Below are positions 7,257 to 15,711 of a DNA stretch of 35,641 bases, piece after piece. The DNA is taken from contig NZ_JAFBDY010000033.1 in assembly GCF_016908465.1 (NCBI RefSeq), positions 1 to 35,641 on the forward strand. Reading direction: 5' to 3'. The stretch's first letter is position 1, and the number at the start of each line of letters is the position of its first letter. Origin of the DNA: Lysinibacillus composti. GTDB lineage: Bacteria > Bacillota > Bacilli > Bacillales_A > Planococcaceae. Under the pieces are notes generated by a model. That model searched no databases. It worked only from the letters and a program-made list of their open reading frames with translations, and had not been told where the DNA came from. A program made the position numbers and the translations under genes.

Positions 7257-8051
7257 ATGCAACTACATCAACATTCAATATCTGAGACAATATCTAAAAG
7301 ATACTTTCAAGAAATTGACCATATTAATCAATACAGTGGGGTTGAAGATTTTTATAGTATAGAATCCAAATTGTTATTTGAAATCTTTCATTTAGAATCT
7401 ACAAAGGCTAAAAAATCTTTACATGAATTGATTGATATTTTATCAATTCGTTTCGGTAAACAGGTGATCAAAGTAGTTCGCAATTATTTTGTGATTCTTT
7501 CATCAATTGTTGCGCGTAAATTATTAGATAACCAAGTTCCTTCGAAGAAAGCGTTTGCATTCAATCTAGCTTGTGCAGATATGATTGAAAATAAAATGAA
7601 GGATGCTGAGTTTCTTCAATTTGCAGACGAATTAATTGATTTTTACGTTTATTTTATTGCTGATCGCAAACAACCAACATTCCGTCACCAAACGGTCAAT
7701 AAGGTTATTATGTACATAAATGATGAATTAGAAAGTGATTTAACAGTAGAGAGCATAGCCAATAAGTTCCATATTAGTACAAGCCACTTATCGCGAATTT
7801 TTAGAGAACATGTGGGGATTACTTTAGTGGAATATTTGAATGTTCGCAGAGTGGAAGAATCACAGTATTATTTAAGACACACAAATAAAAGTATCACCTC
7901 TATATCAGATCAGTTCCACTTTTGTAATCAAAGTTACTTTACTCGCATATTTAAAAAATATACGGGTGTAACTCCTAAACATTTTAGAGATGAGTTGCAC
8001 CATGAGTTCTTTAGATATGAAATGAATGAAGTTGAGTTTGAAAGGGTTTAA
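7257..8051 (+). CDS. AraC/XylS-family transcriptional regulator
   Basis: A 264-residue regulator. The C-terminal hundred residues (about 147-248) carry the two helix-turn-helix motifs of the family: VESIANKFHISTSHLSRIFRE, and the second with ITSISDQFHFCNQSYFTRIFKKYTG followed by TPKHFR. The N-terminal 140 residues are mostly alpha-helical and match no ligand-binding cupin I can recognise, so the inducer is unknown. The start ATG follows a modest GATGGGG. It is transcribed away from the LytTR gene across a long shared regulatory region. It is monocistronic, because a new promoter precedes yidC downstream. Confidence 0.9.
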   Translation: MQLHQHSISETISKRYFQEIDHINQYSGVEDFYSIESKLLFEIFHLESTKAKKSLHELIDILSIRFGKQVIKVVRNYFVILSSIVARKLLDNQVPSKKAFAFNLACADMIENKMKDAEFLQFADELIDFYVYFIADRKQPTFRHQTVNKVIMYINDELESDLTVESIANKFHISTSHLSRIFREHVGITLVEYLNVRRVEESQYYLRHTNKSITSISDQFHFCNQSYFTRIFKKYTGVTPKHFRDELHHEFFRYEMNEVEFERV

Positions 8052-8085
8052 GTAACGGCTCAAATAGTAGCAGGTCAACGATTAA

Positions 8086-8112
8086 AAGTTATTCTTATTA
8101 TAAGGATGACTT
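8086..8112 (+). terminator. Stem-loop after the AraC-type gene
   Basis: An 11-bp stem (8086-8096 with 8102-8112, including two or three G-T pairs) closes a five-base loop, nested within TAGCAG/CTGCTA flanks about 14 bases further out. There is no T-run, so it may be a weak terminator or a processing or protein-binding structure. It lies upstream of the yidC promoter and so is not part of that mRNA. Confidence 0.35.
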
Positions 8113-8134
8113 AAAATTGAAAAGTAGCTGCTAA

Positions 8135-8163
8135 TTGATATTGTTTTATTAATTATGTATACT
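8135..8163 (+). promoter_or_regulatory. Sigma-A promoter of yidC
   Basis: TTGATA (8135-8140), 17-base spacer and TATACT (8158-8163). The start codon at 8197 leaves a leader of about 27 bases, so there is no room for a MifM-type upstream regulatory peptide. Confidence 0.65.
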
Positions 8164-8196
8164 CAGGCGTAGTGATTAATTATAGTGGGTGGATAA

Positions 8197-8961
8197 ATGA
8201 AAAAACTAATGATGTTCTCCATGCTTGGACTAATGGTATTTGTTTTGTCTGGCTGTCAAGCAGTAGAGAATCAAGAAGGATTTTTTTATAGCACATTTGT
8301 TAAACCGATGGATTGGTTACTAGACTTCTTAGGGAATGATATTTTTAATGGTAGCTATGGATTAGCAATTATTACGATTACGCTTGCGATTCGGTTAATA
8401 TTAATGCCTTTTATGTTGAAGAACTATCGTAATCAATCACTTATGAAGTCAAAAATGGATGTCGTTAAACCAAAGATGGATGAAATCCAAGGTAGACTTA
8501 AAGAAGCTAAAACAAAAGAAGAACAAATGGCAATTCAACAAGAAATGCTTGCACTATATCGTGAAAATGGCATTAATCCATTAAATATGGGTTGTTTACC
8601 AATGGTTATACAAATGCCAATCATTATGGGCTTGTATTTTGCGATTCGTTATTCAAGTGATGTACAAACGCATGAATTTTTATGGTTTAACTTAGGTAGC
8701 CCTGATATTTTAATGACAATCGTAGCAGGGGTTGTTTATTTCGTACAAGCAAAAGTATCACTATGGACGGTTCCTGATGCTCAAAAGGCACAAATGAAAA
8801 TGATGATCTACATTTCGCCGATTATGATTGTATTTATTTCATTTACTTCAATGGCAGCATTACCGTTATACTGGTCAATCAGTGGGTTATTCTTAATATT
8901 ACAAACCTATATTGGAAGAAAATACTACTCAGAGCACCCAGAGAAAGCTCTGAAAAAATAG
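8197..8961 (+). CDS. yidC: Membrane protein insertase YidC/OxaA (SpoIIIJ/YqjG type)
   Basis: A 254-residue insertase that helps integrate membrane proteins, alone or with SecYEG. It begins with a lipoprotein signal ending LSGC (lipidated Cys at 20), as in Gram-positive YidC proteins. The first conserved transmembrane segment (about 53-72) carries R66 in ITLAIRLILMPF, matching the essential groove arginine (R73 of B. subtilis SpoIIIJ). A charged coiled-coil loop (about 85-125) and three or four more membrane segments follow, including LPMVIQMPIIMGLYF. Bacillales usually have two paralogues; whether this is the SpoIIIJ or YqjG equivalent is unclear, as the usual rpmH-rnpA neighbourhood is absent. 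Own promoter and terminator. Confidence 0.94.
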   Translation: MKKLMMFSMLGLMVFVLSGCQAVENQEGFFYSTFVKPMDWLLDFLGNDIFNGSYGLAIITITLAIRLILMPFMLKNYRNQSLMKSKMDVVKPKMDEIQGRLKEAKTKEEQMAIQQEMLALYRENGINPLNMGCLPMVIQMPIIMGLYFAIRYSSDVQTHEFLWFNLGSPDILMTIVAGVVYFVQAKVSLWTVPDAQKAQMKMMIYISPIMIVFISFTSMAALPLYWSISGLFLILQTYIGRKYYSEHPEKALKK

Positions 8962-8969
8962 AATTATCT

Positions 8970-9001
8970 AAGCCGAAGCTTTTATAGCCTCGGCTTTTAT
9001 T
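8970..9001 (+). terminator. Terminator after yidC
   Basis: AAGCCGAAGC pairs with GCCTCGGCTT (one mismatch) around a seven-base loop, followed by a T-rich tail. Confidence 0.82.
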
Positions 9002-9098
9002 TCATTTAATCGACAAATTTATACATATTCCTTGAGCCAAATTGGTTAAACAGTGCTAAAATATAATTATTGTTAAAAGAAAGTAGGAAAAATACAAA

Positions 9099-9932
9099 AT
9101 GAAGCCCTCATTCAACAATAATCATAATAAAAATAAAAAATATATGATCTGGATAATTGTACTAGCTAGTTTAGTTGTTTTAGGTGCTGCCACTTATTTT
9201 GTTATAAACAATCCAAGCATTTTAAATAACTCTTCTGGAAGTCAAGGTACAAACCTAGAGTCGAAAGAGAATGAAGAAAATAGCGACAAAGAACCTAAAG
9301 AACAATCTGATGTAGACTCTTCAGATAGTGAAAGTTCTCCGCAAAAGGATGATCAGAAACCTGAAGTTGTGGATGATAACGGATATATCGTAGGACAGCC
9401 CGAAGCTACGGAACCAACATATGTCGATGGGGTATTAATAGCAAATAAAAAATACCCATTACCTAAGACTTTTCAGCCGGGAGAAGATGTTGATGCTCGA
9501 GCAGCTTTTGAATTAATGGGCGCAGATGCGAGAAAAGCCGGTTTTGAGTTAGTAGCTTTTAGTACATATCGTTCTTATGAGTATCAACAAACTTTATATA
9601 ACAATTATGTGGAGCGAGATGGAAAAGAAAATGCAGATCGCTATAGTGCGAGACCTGGATATTCTGAGCATCAAACGGGGTTAGCGTTTGATATTGGAGA
9701 AGTAGGTCGTGAAGATTTGTGGCTTACTAGCGAGTTTGGTGAAACTGATGCAGGTAAATGGCTAGTAAATAACGCACATAAATATGGCTTTATATTAAGG
9801 TATCCTCAAGGGAAAGAAAAAATAACTGGGTATATGTATGAGTCATGGCACTTCCGATATTTAGGTATACAGTTAGCAACTGATGTGAAAAAATCTAGTT
9901 TAACTTTAGAAGAATATCTAGGCATACAATAA
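9099..9932 (+). CDS. Membrane-anchored D-alanyl-D-alanine carboxypeptidase (VanY/LdcB, M15B)
   Basis: A 277-residue zinc peptidase that trims D-Ala from peptidoglycan stem peptides. One transmembrane helix (about 15-37) anchors it outside the cell. A Ser/Glu/Asp-rich low-complexity linker (about 43-95) spans the wall, and the M15B catalytic domain covers about 110-270. Zinc ligands are H191 and D198 in SEHQTGLAFDIG and H251 in ESWHFRYLG, with E248 the probable catalytic base; the upstream STYRSYEYQQTLY is also typical. A TATAAT lies at 9062-9067 with a poor -35. It shares a bidirectional terminator with the convergent cls gene. D,D-carboxypeptidase versus L,D-(LdcB) specificity cannot be settled from sequence. 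This is not evidence of vancomycin resistance, because no vanHAX genes are present. Confidence 0.92.
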   Translation: MKPSFNNNHNKNKKYMIWIIVLASLVVLGAATYFVINNPSILNNSSGSQGTNLESKENEENSDKEPKEQSDVDSSDSESSPQKDDQKPEVVDDNGYIVGQPEATEPTYVDGVLIANKKYPLPKTFQPGEDVDARAAFELMGADARKAGFELVAFSTYRSYEYQQTLYNNYVERDGKENADRYSARPGYSEHQTGLAFDIGEVGREDLWLTSEFGETDAGKWLVNNAHKYGFILRYPQGKEKITGYMYESWHFRYLGIQLATDVKKSSLTLEEYLGIQ

Positions 9933-9935
9933 AGA

Positions 9936-9965
9936 AAAGGATGGCGCGCTGCCATCCTTTTTTTA
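9936..9965. terminator. Bidirectional terminator between carboxypeptidase and cls
   Basis: AAAAGGATGGC pairs with GCCATCCTTTTT around a five-base loop. There is a T-run on the plus side and TTTTCTTT on the minus side. The cls stop codon lies within its right flank. Confidence 0.88.
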
Positions 9966-11414
9966 TAATATTGGTGATAGTAATCTTGAAATAGACTCTT
10001 TAAACTTAATAAGTAATGAACGACTTTCATATCGTTCTAACGTTAACTCTGTACAGTCGAAAATATCCTTTTCAAAGATTTCAGCAAGTTCATGGGAAAT
10101 TTGATGATTGTAAAGAAATGCGTTTACCTCAAAGTTCAAACTAAAACTTCTTACGTCTATATTAGCTGTTCCAACTGTAGATGCTTCGTCATCTATAACA
10201 ATCATTTTTGCGTGAATAAATCCTTTTTCGTAAATGTAAACTTTTGCGCCTGATTTTAAGAGATTTCCTACATATGAATACGTTGCCCAGTAAACAAACA
10301 TATGATCAGGTTTGTTAGGAATCATAATTCGAACGTCGATTCCTGAAAGGGCAGCAATTTCAATGGCATTTAAGAAGCTAGCATCTGGTATGAAATACGG
10401 CGTCTGGATATAAATGTATTTTTTGGCGCTCATAAGTAATTTTAAATATCCATTTTTTATTGTCTGCCATTCAGAGTCAGGCCCACTCGAAACGATTTGT
10501 AACGCGACATCGCCCTTTTTGGGGATTGCGGGAAAGTAATGCTCTGAATAATCTATACTATTGTTACTTGCTTGGTTCCAATCTAGTAAAAAGCGGGTTT
10601 GTAGAGGGTGTACAGAACTTCCCTCAATTCTTAAATGAGTATCTCGCCAATAACCAAATTTTTTATTCAATCCTAAATACTCGTCTCCAACATTAAAGCC
10701 ACCGATGTAACCAATACGGCCATCAATGACAACAATTTTACGATGATTACGGAAGTTCAATCGTGGATTAAATAATGGGAGTATTGAAGGGAAAAAGACT
10801 TCAACTTCACCACCCAGTTTGGATAACTCCTGAAAGTTTCTCTTTTTTATAGATCGAGAACCCATTTCATCGTATAAAATGCGAACCTTTACACCTTGTT
10901 TTGCTTTTTTCTTTAAAACATCGATTATACGTTGACCTAAATTATCAAGTTTAAAAATATAATATTGGATATGTATATGATCTTTTGCTAATAAAATATC
11001 GTCTATTAAAGATTCAAACTTTTCGGCACCATCATCGTATATTTTCACTTCATTATCTTGGGTTAAAACGGCTTTACTTGTTTTTAAATTTAACTGAATT
11101 AGTTCTTTATGATTCTCAACATGTAAGGATTGAAACTCAAGAGTATTCTCTTCTAATGCCCCAAGCTGGTAACTAATTAATTTATCGATTCCAATATCTT
11201 TGGATCCTTCCCAACGAAAAAGATGCTTTTTTCGAAGTTGTCTACCGAGCATTAAATATAATATAAATCCTAATAGTGGAAGGAAAAATAGTACAAGAAC
11301 CCATGCCCAAGTAGAAGATGCATCTTTACGTTCTAAGAAAATAACAGTTATAGCAAATATCGTATTCAATGCCAAAATAACAGGGAGAAATACTACTGTA
11401 TCTAAGATGCCCAT
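9963..11414 (-). CDS. cls: Cardiolipin synthase
   Basis: A 483-residue membrane enzyme of the phospholipase D superfamily, which makes cardiolipin from two phosphatidylglycerols. Two transmembrane helices lie at about 5-27 and 36-56, followed by two HKD motifs: NHRKIVVIDGRIGYIGG (H224, K226, D231) and FIHAKMIVIDDEASTVGTAN (H401, K403, D408). Length agrees with the roughly 480-500 residues of bacterial Cls. The ATG at 11414 is preceded by AGAGGTG at a slightly long spacing. B. subtilis has several paralogues (ClsA, YwjE, YwiE); the two-helix form fits ClsA/YwiE. DUF1963 and MFS genes lie upstream on the same strand. Confidence 0.95.
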   Translation of the reverse strand: MGILDTVVFLPVILALNTIFAITVIFLERKDASSTWAWVLVLFFLPLLGFILYLMLGRQLRKKHLFRWEGSKDIGIDKLISYQLGALEENTLEFQSLHVENHKELIQLNLKTSKAVLTQDNEVKIYDDGAEKFESLIDDILLAKDHIHIQYYIFKLDNLGQRIIDVLKKKAKQGVKVRILYDEMGSRSIKKRNFQELSKLGGEVEVFFPSILPLFNPRLNFRNHRKIVVIDGRIGYIGGFNVGDEYLGLNKKFGYWRDTHLRIEGSSVHPLQTRFLLDWNQASNNSIDYSEHYFPAIPKKGDVALQIVSSGPDSEWQTIKNGYLKLLMSAKKYIYIQTPYFIPDASFLNAIEIAALSGIDVRIMIPNKPDHMFVYWATYSYVGNLLKSGAKVYIYEKGFIHAKMIVIDDEASTVGTANIDVRSFSLNFEVNAFLYNHQISHELAEIFEKDIFDCTELTLERYESRSLLIKFKESISRLLSPIL

Positions 11415-11512
11415 GAAATGTGCACACCTCTTTATTCTTTTGTCATTATTATAACGTTAAAATGATGTGATGGATAAAGGAATCACTTCAAAAATTATTA
11501 TATCAATAATAT

Positions 11513-12319
11513 TTAGTATTGTTCAGCAATAAAATACACTTCAGAAAAATCGAGTTCCAGTAATTTCTCTTTATTGATAAAGAATTTAATGATTCCGGAG
11601 TCACCCCACATAATTTCCTGGGAATCATTCGAAACGACTTGTAACAATAACGTATCAAAGCGCTTTAAAAAATTTGAATTAGACCTTGGATCATTATAAA
11701 TAAAGTAAGGGTACCCACCAAGTTTGTGATCAGCACCTAAAAAATGTTCAAAGTAAAATTCCTCCAATGTTCGACCGTCTTCCGTCATTGTGCAGTCAGA
11801 TGTTGGAAAGTTTATATATGAATTCAGCCTATAATCCATTGCCGAAACTGGTTCAATCATTTTACTTATAGATAAATGTAATTCATTTTTTATAGGAAAG
11901 GGAGTAATAAAATCTCCTTTTATAATGGAGAAATCTGTAACAAGTTTATCTTGAGACAACACTTCAGGGAAATAGCGAACTTTAAAGTCCTGTTGAAAAA
12001 TTTGTTCTGTCCTTTTTTCATAAAGTAACTCCTGAGTTCTAGAAATAAAAAATTGTAATACACCATTTTTAGGAAATGGTTTTTCAGAAGGGAATTGTGA
12101 AAAGTTTACTTGTGCTAATAAGTCCATATATTGACCTTTTTGATCTTTGGGTAACCTATGACTTTTGGGTAGATACGGCAAACCTGCAAACTTACTATCT
12201 GCTAACGAAGTGTTTTGAGATTTTGGCATGATAATATAAGAAGTCTTTACTGAAAGTTCTATAGTTTGCCGAAATTTTTCTAGTTCTCGTGGTAAAGAGA
12301 GGTGTTGAGATAACTCCAC
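11513..12319 (-). CDS. DUF1963 (YwqG-like) protein
   Basis: A 268-residue cytoplasmic protein of the DUF1963 family (B. subtilis YwqG); the function is unknown. Family landmarks in order are SKFAGLPYLP (about 42-51), LLAQVNFSQFP (about 67-77), GVLQFFIS (about 86-93), HKLGGYP (about 197-203), and a C-terminal LLLQVVSNDSQEIMWGDSGI. No signal peptide or membrane segment. It is 98 bases upstream of cls on the same strand with no obvious terminator between, so read-through is possible. DUF1963 genes are often near cell-wall or toxin loci, but nothing here indicates that. Confidence 0.88.
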   Translation of the reverse strand: MELSQHLSLPRELEKFRQTIELSVKTSYIIMPKSQNTSLADSKFAGLPYLPKSHRLPKDQKGQYMDLLAQVNFSQFPSEKPFPKNGVLQFFISRTQELLYEKRTEQIFQQDFKVRYFPEVLSQDKLVTDFSIIKGDFITPFPIKNELHLSISKMIEPVSAMDYRLNSYINFPTSDCTMTEDGRTLEEFYFEHFLGADHKLGGYPYFIYNDPRSNSNFLKRFDTLLLQVVSNDSQEIMWGDSGIIKFFINKEKLLELDFSEVYFIAEQY

Positions 12320-12390
12320 AATGATTCCCCCATAAAATGTAAATGAGATAGCTATTAATGTATCTTTCCCAACTATTAGAATAGGTTAAA

Positions 12391-12434
12391 CACTAAAAAA
12401 ATAAAGCAATGCGTAAAATATTATACGCATTGCT
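12391..12434 (-). terminator. Terminator after the MFS exporter gene
   Basis: A perfect 11-bp stem (AGCAATGCGTA at 12405-12415 with its complement at 12424-12434), followed on the minus strand by a long T-run just after the stop at 12439. Confidence 0.85.
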
Positions 12435-12438
12435 TATA

Positions 12439-13605
12439 TTATTCATGTTCAGCTCTTAGTGAATTACCTGATTTCTTAAATAATAAGATGAGACCGACAG
12501 CAATTAATGCTATAAAAATCGAAACATAATATGTTAATGACAAATCGATTTTAAATAATGAAGTGAAAAATAAGGGGCCAAAAATGCGTCCCAAATTATC
12601 CATTGAATATGTTAATCCCGCAGCTGTCCCGTATTTCCCACCTGACTCCTTTGAAGTTAGTGAAACGACACATGTTCTGGCTAAAGCGTTACCAGCAGTA
12701 AAGACGCAAAGTGCAAACCCGGCAAAAACGATGTTGGTCGTCAAAGTCATAAGTAGTAATCCAACTGCTGTTACTAATTGTGCACCGATTAACCAACTGC
12801 TTTCCTTACCGTCTTTGATTCTTCGTATAACTCCACCTTGAATTGCAGCATCTACAAACCCACTAAATAAAAATAAAAGTCCAAGTTGAAGAGGGGTAAT
12901 GTCGATTTTTTCGATTTGGAACAATTGGAATGTTGCTTCAACACCCGCTAATGTAAATGTTACAAAAAATGAAAAGATGATTAGGTAACGAACCCGATAG
13001 CGTAATAAATCAGATGCACCAGTTGGTACAATTGCGCGCTTATTTGCCTCTCCTCTTCGTTCAGGTTCCTTTAATACAGCCAGTGCGTAAAAGAACAAAA
13101 TCCCAATTAAGATTGCCGAAGCGGTATAAGGAAGTTGCAAACTAATATGTCCTAACATCCCGCCAATAGCTGGCCCAAAAATGAACCCTAGGCCGATGGA
13201 CATACCCATAAAACCCATATACTTATTTCGGTTTTCATTAGTTGACATATCTCCAATAAAACCGGTGACTGATGTATAGAGCGCACCTGAAAATAGTCCA
13301 CCAATTATACGTGACACGTATAACATAAATAAATTATCAATAAATAAACTAAATAAGACAAAACTTAGAAAAAAACCAATAAGACCAATTAGAATAAGTT
13401 GTTTTCGTCCGAATTTATCAGAAAGTTGCCCCCAAAATGGAGCTGTAAAAAAGCTTGCCAAAGCATAAATTGTTAATAACCCACCAACATGGATCTCATC
13501 CCAGCCTTGTTGGATAATTACTTCTGGTAGAACTGGAATGATAATACCGAACCCAAGATAAACAAAGAATTGCACAGATAGTAACAAAAGTAGTGATTTT
13601 TTCAT
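12439..13605 (-). CDS. MFS efflux transporter (DHA1-type)
   Basis: A 388-residue major-facilitator protein with about 12 transmembrane helices. The start MKKSLLLLLSVQFFVYLGFGIIIPVLP is typical of the 12-helix drug:H+ antiporter-1 group. The cytoplasmic loop-2 motif A appears as GQLSDKFGRKQLILIG (about 58-73), and motif C-like GLGFIFGPAIGG lies in helix 5 (about 137-148). The substrate is unknown; a multidrug exporter is a reasonable guess from family alone. A longer reading from 13671 adds 22 residues without a ribosome site. The ATG at 13605 follows GCAGG. Transcribed alone between its terminator and a long upstream gap. Confidence 0.88.
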   Translation of the reverse strand: MKKSLLLLLSVQFFVYLGFGIIIPVLPEVIIQQGWDEIHVGGLLTIYALASFFTAPFWGQLSDKFGRKQLILIGLIGFFLSFVLFSLFIDNLFMLYVSRIIGGLFSGALYTSVTGFIGDMSTNENRNKYMGFMGMSIGLGFIFGPAIGGMLGHISLQLPYTASAILIGILFFYALAVLKEPERRGEANKRAIVPTGASDLLRYRVRYLIIFSFFVTFTLAGVEATFQLFQIEKIDITPLQLGLLFLFSGFVDAAIQGGVIRRIKDGKESSWLIGAQLVTAVGLLLMTLTTNIVFAGFALCVFTAGNALARTCVVSLTSKESGGKYGTAAGLTYSMDNLGRIFGPLFFTSLFKIDLSLTYYVSIFIALIAVGLILLFKKSGNSLRAEHE

Positions 13606-13959
13606 AAAGAACCTGCTTTCTACCAATGAACGTAATATCAACATTTTACCTCGAGTAATAAAGTGAAACAAGTTTCTATAAATGACGTTATTTATAAAGT
13701 TTTTTTATACGAGAGTGATTGTAGTTTAGAGGAGAGGGCAATACTGTCTTTTGAGGTCTAAGGTACATAAAAAGGGGTTTATGGGTAATTACAAAACCTT
13801 AATGCAATTTACTTGACTTTTACATGTTGTAACAGAATTGATAAACAATTCTTTTTAGAAACATGTTATGATTAGCAAAGATTACTTGTCTGACCTCTTA
13901 TACTTGGAACTTCAAAAAGGATTGAGCGTTATTTTAATTGGAAAGGTTAGGTGGAACGT
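13606..13959. other. Gap between MFS gene and 43-residue gene
   Basis: About 350 bases with no open frame. A plus-strand extended -10 (TG-T-TATGAT, with TATGAT at 13867-13872) is the best promoter candidate for the downstream micro-gene and would give a leader of about 80 bases. The seven bases ACATGTT occur twice about 40 bases apart, overlapping and preceding it. No minus-strand promoter for the MFS gene stands out. Confidence 0.35.
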
Positions 13960-14091
13960 ATGACGAAGGAAGTAGACTTGAAAAATATCGTTAAAAAATT
14001 ATCGAAATTAGGTGTTACTGCATCAGTTACAAAGTCGCGTCTTGAATTATTAAAAGTATTAACACCACCAACACAAACTCCGCAAGCATAA
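13960..14091 (+). CDS. 43-residue basic peptide of unknown function
   Basis: A short gene with ATG at 13960 and TAA at 14089-14091. A good AGGTGG lies six bases before the ATG. An extended -10 promoter is about 90 bases upstream, and a perfect 17-bp terminator lies 15 bases downstream, a complete transcription unit. The product starts MTKEVDLKNIVKKLSKLGVT, is lysine-rich and amphipathic-helical to about residue 33, then ends in a Pro/Gln/Thr tail (TPPTQTPQA). There is no hydrophobic core, so it is probably cytoplasmic. I do not recognise the family with confidence; it could be one of the short Firmicutes-wide uncharacterised families. Confidence 0.78.
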   Translation: MTKEVDLKNIVKKLSKLGVTASVTKSRLELLKVLTPPTQTPQA

Positions 14092-14105
14092 CTAGAAAAT
14101 AATAA

Positions 14106-14149
14106 AAATACCCGACTTACTTTACATGAAGTAAGTCGGGTATTTTTTT
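14106..14149. terminator. Strong bidirectional terminator
   Basis: A perfect stem of about 17 bp (AAATACCCGACTTACTT and its complement) closes a six-base loop, with T-runs on both sides. It serves the 43-residue gene on the plus strand and rodA on the minus strand. Confidence 0.9.
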
Positions 14150-14196
14150 AGAATAGATAAAACGTATTCCTGGATAGTAAGATTAAACCTGTCTTG

Positions 14197-15378
14197 CTAT
14201 TCATCTTCATCCATTGTTGAGAACATATAAGTGCGATAATGGAATCTCATACTGAATACTAAACCAATTGCTAAAGCGTTCCCCATTAACGAACTACCTC
14301 CGTAACTAATAAAAGGAAGAGGAATACCTGTAATTGGCAGTAATTGAATAGTCATCCCAATATTTTCAAAAACGTGGAATGTAATCATCGCGATAATACC
14401 AGCGCAAACATATGTGCAAAAAGGATCCTTTAAAGTTAGCGTGGTTTTCGTTAAATGATAAATCAATAAAAAGTATAAGCAAATCACAAAGCTTGCCCCA
14501 ATGAAACCCCACTCTTCGCCGATTACAGTAAATACAAAGTCTGTATGATTTTCTGCTACATAAACTTCGCGGCCAGCATAACCTTTACCAAAGATCTCAC
14601 CTGAACCAATTGCATTAAGAGATGTAATCAGATGATATCCCCAGTCAGAAGAATAAGCGTAAGGATCGAGCCATGAATAAATTCTGGCAAATTGATACGG
14701 GCTAAAGCCGAATTTTTCCTCAAGGAAATCCTGAGCAAATAGAGCCATCCATAAAAGTAAACCACCGACCGTAACACCGCTAGCGAAAACAGGGAGAATA
14801 ATCTTCCATGAAATCCCTGCCACGATAACTAATGCTGCAGTAATTGCTAAAAATACGAGTGCAGATCCAAGGTCTGGCTGCTTCATAATAAATCCAAGTG
14901 GAACTAATAACGTGAGTGCAATTTTACCGAGTAATAAAAAATCAGTTTTTATGGATTTTAAAGAGTGCGTTTCATGGTGCTTACTAATTAAACGAGCAAG
15001 TGCTAAAATGTAAAAGGTTTTCATAAACTCTGATGGTTGAATATTTCCAACGGGTGTACCAAACCAACTTTTAGCTCCATTAACTCTTCTTGCAAAATCC
15101 CCTTCAGGAATAATGAAAAGTACTAAAAGTAAAAATACACCGAAGCCATATAAATACCAGGACATTTTTTTATATTGATCCGGTTCAAAATACATGACGA
15201 AAGCAATAATGATTGAACCAATAACGTACCATTGTAATTGTTTCAATACGAAATTCTCAAGATACTGACCAGTAGTTTGAGCTGAGGAAATAGCCGTTAA
15301 ACTAATAATCAGAAACATAAAAAGAATAAACGCGAGTCTCCAGTCGAATCTCCCCGCAAAATTTCGATTGTAATCCAT
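14197..15378 (-). CDS. rodA: RodA-type SEDS peptidoglycan glycosyltransferase
   Basis: A 393-residue polytopic membrane protein (about 10 helices) of the SEDS family, which polymerises lipid II during side-wall elongation with class B PBPs. Counted from the ATG at 15378, length equals B. subtilis RodA (393), and the two residues shown essential there, W105 (GAKSW) and D280 (ENHTDFVF), fall at exactly the same numbers. FIKQPDLG-like MKQPDLGSAL and the C-terminal GIPLPFISYGGSS are family hallmarks. In-frame TTG (15393) and ATG (15384) starts exist, but GGGTGA spacing fits 15378. FtsW is the alternative, but the numbering match favours RodA. Transcribed alone, ending at the bidirectional hairpin. 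Confidence 0.93.
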   Translation of the reverse strand: MDYNRNFAGRFDWRLAFILFMFLIISLTAISSAQTTGQYLENFVLKQLQWYVIGSIIIAFVMYFEPDQYKKMSWYLYGFGVFLLLVLFIIPEGDFARRVNGAKSWFGTPVGNIQPSEFMKTFYILALARLISKHHETHSLKSIKTDFLLLGKIALTLLVPLGFIMKQPDLGSALVFLAITAALVIVAGISWKIILPVFASGVTVGGLLLWMALFAQDFLEEKFGFSPYQFARIYSWLDPYAYSSDWGYHLITSLNAIGSGEIFGKGYAGREVYVAENHTDFVFTVIGEEWGFIGASFVICLYFLLIYHLTKTTLTLKDPFCTYVCAGIIAMITFHVFENIGMTIQLLPITGIPLPFISYGGSSLMGNALAIGLVFSMRFHYRTYMFSTMDEDE

Positions 15379-15711
15379 ATTCATTTCACCCAAATATCTA
15401 TAAGATTGTAGGTTGCTCTGAAGGTGTTAATCAGATAACCTCGATAGTAAAAATTATTTGTAAATGTTTTGTAATAATGTTATTGGTTAAGGATAAATAT
15501 ACTCTTAACAAATTTATTTTTTTGTGTATTTCAAAAAAGTTTAAGTTGAATTAGCTATTAGAAATCAACTTTTTTACTGTAACATATTATAGCGTAAAAA
15601 GGGACTTTTCAGTTAAACAATAAGTTCAGACGAAAAGATGACGAAAATGTTTCAAAAATAAAAAATAAATCATATAATAAAATCTGAGGCTAACTTTTGG
15701 AGAGTGATCGT
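15379..15711. other. Intergenic region upstream of rodA and the 249-residue gene
   Basis: About 330 bases between divergent genes. A stem of AAGTTGA (15543-15549) and TCAACTT (15565-15571) followed by TTTT looks like a weak plus-strand terminator, although no gene precedes it on that strand; a small RNA or a remnant is possible. No promoter is clear enough to call. Confidence 0.3.

Noticed and set aside
9099..9932. VanY-type carboxypeptidase as a vancomycin-resistance marker
   Set aside because: No vanH/vanA/vanX or VanRS genes nearby, and the Ddl looks like a normal D-Ala-D-Ala enzyme. Housekeeping M15B peptidases are common in Bacillales.
15543..15575. Hairpin plus T-run as the end of a small RNA
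   Set aside because: Only 7 bp of stem, a 15-base loop and no identifiable promoter; too weak to call.
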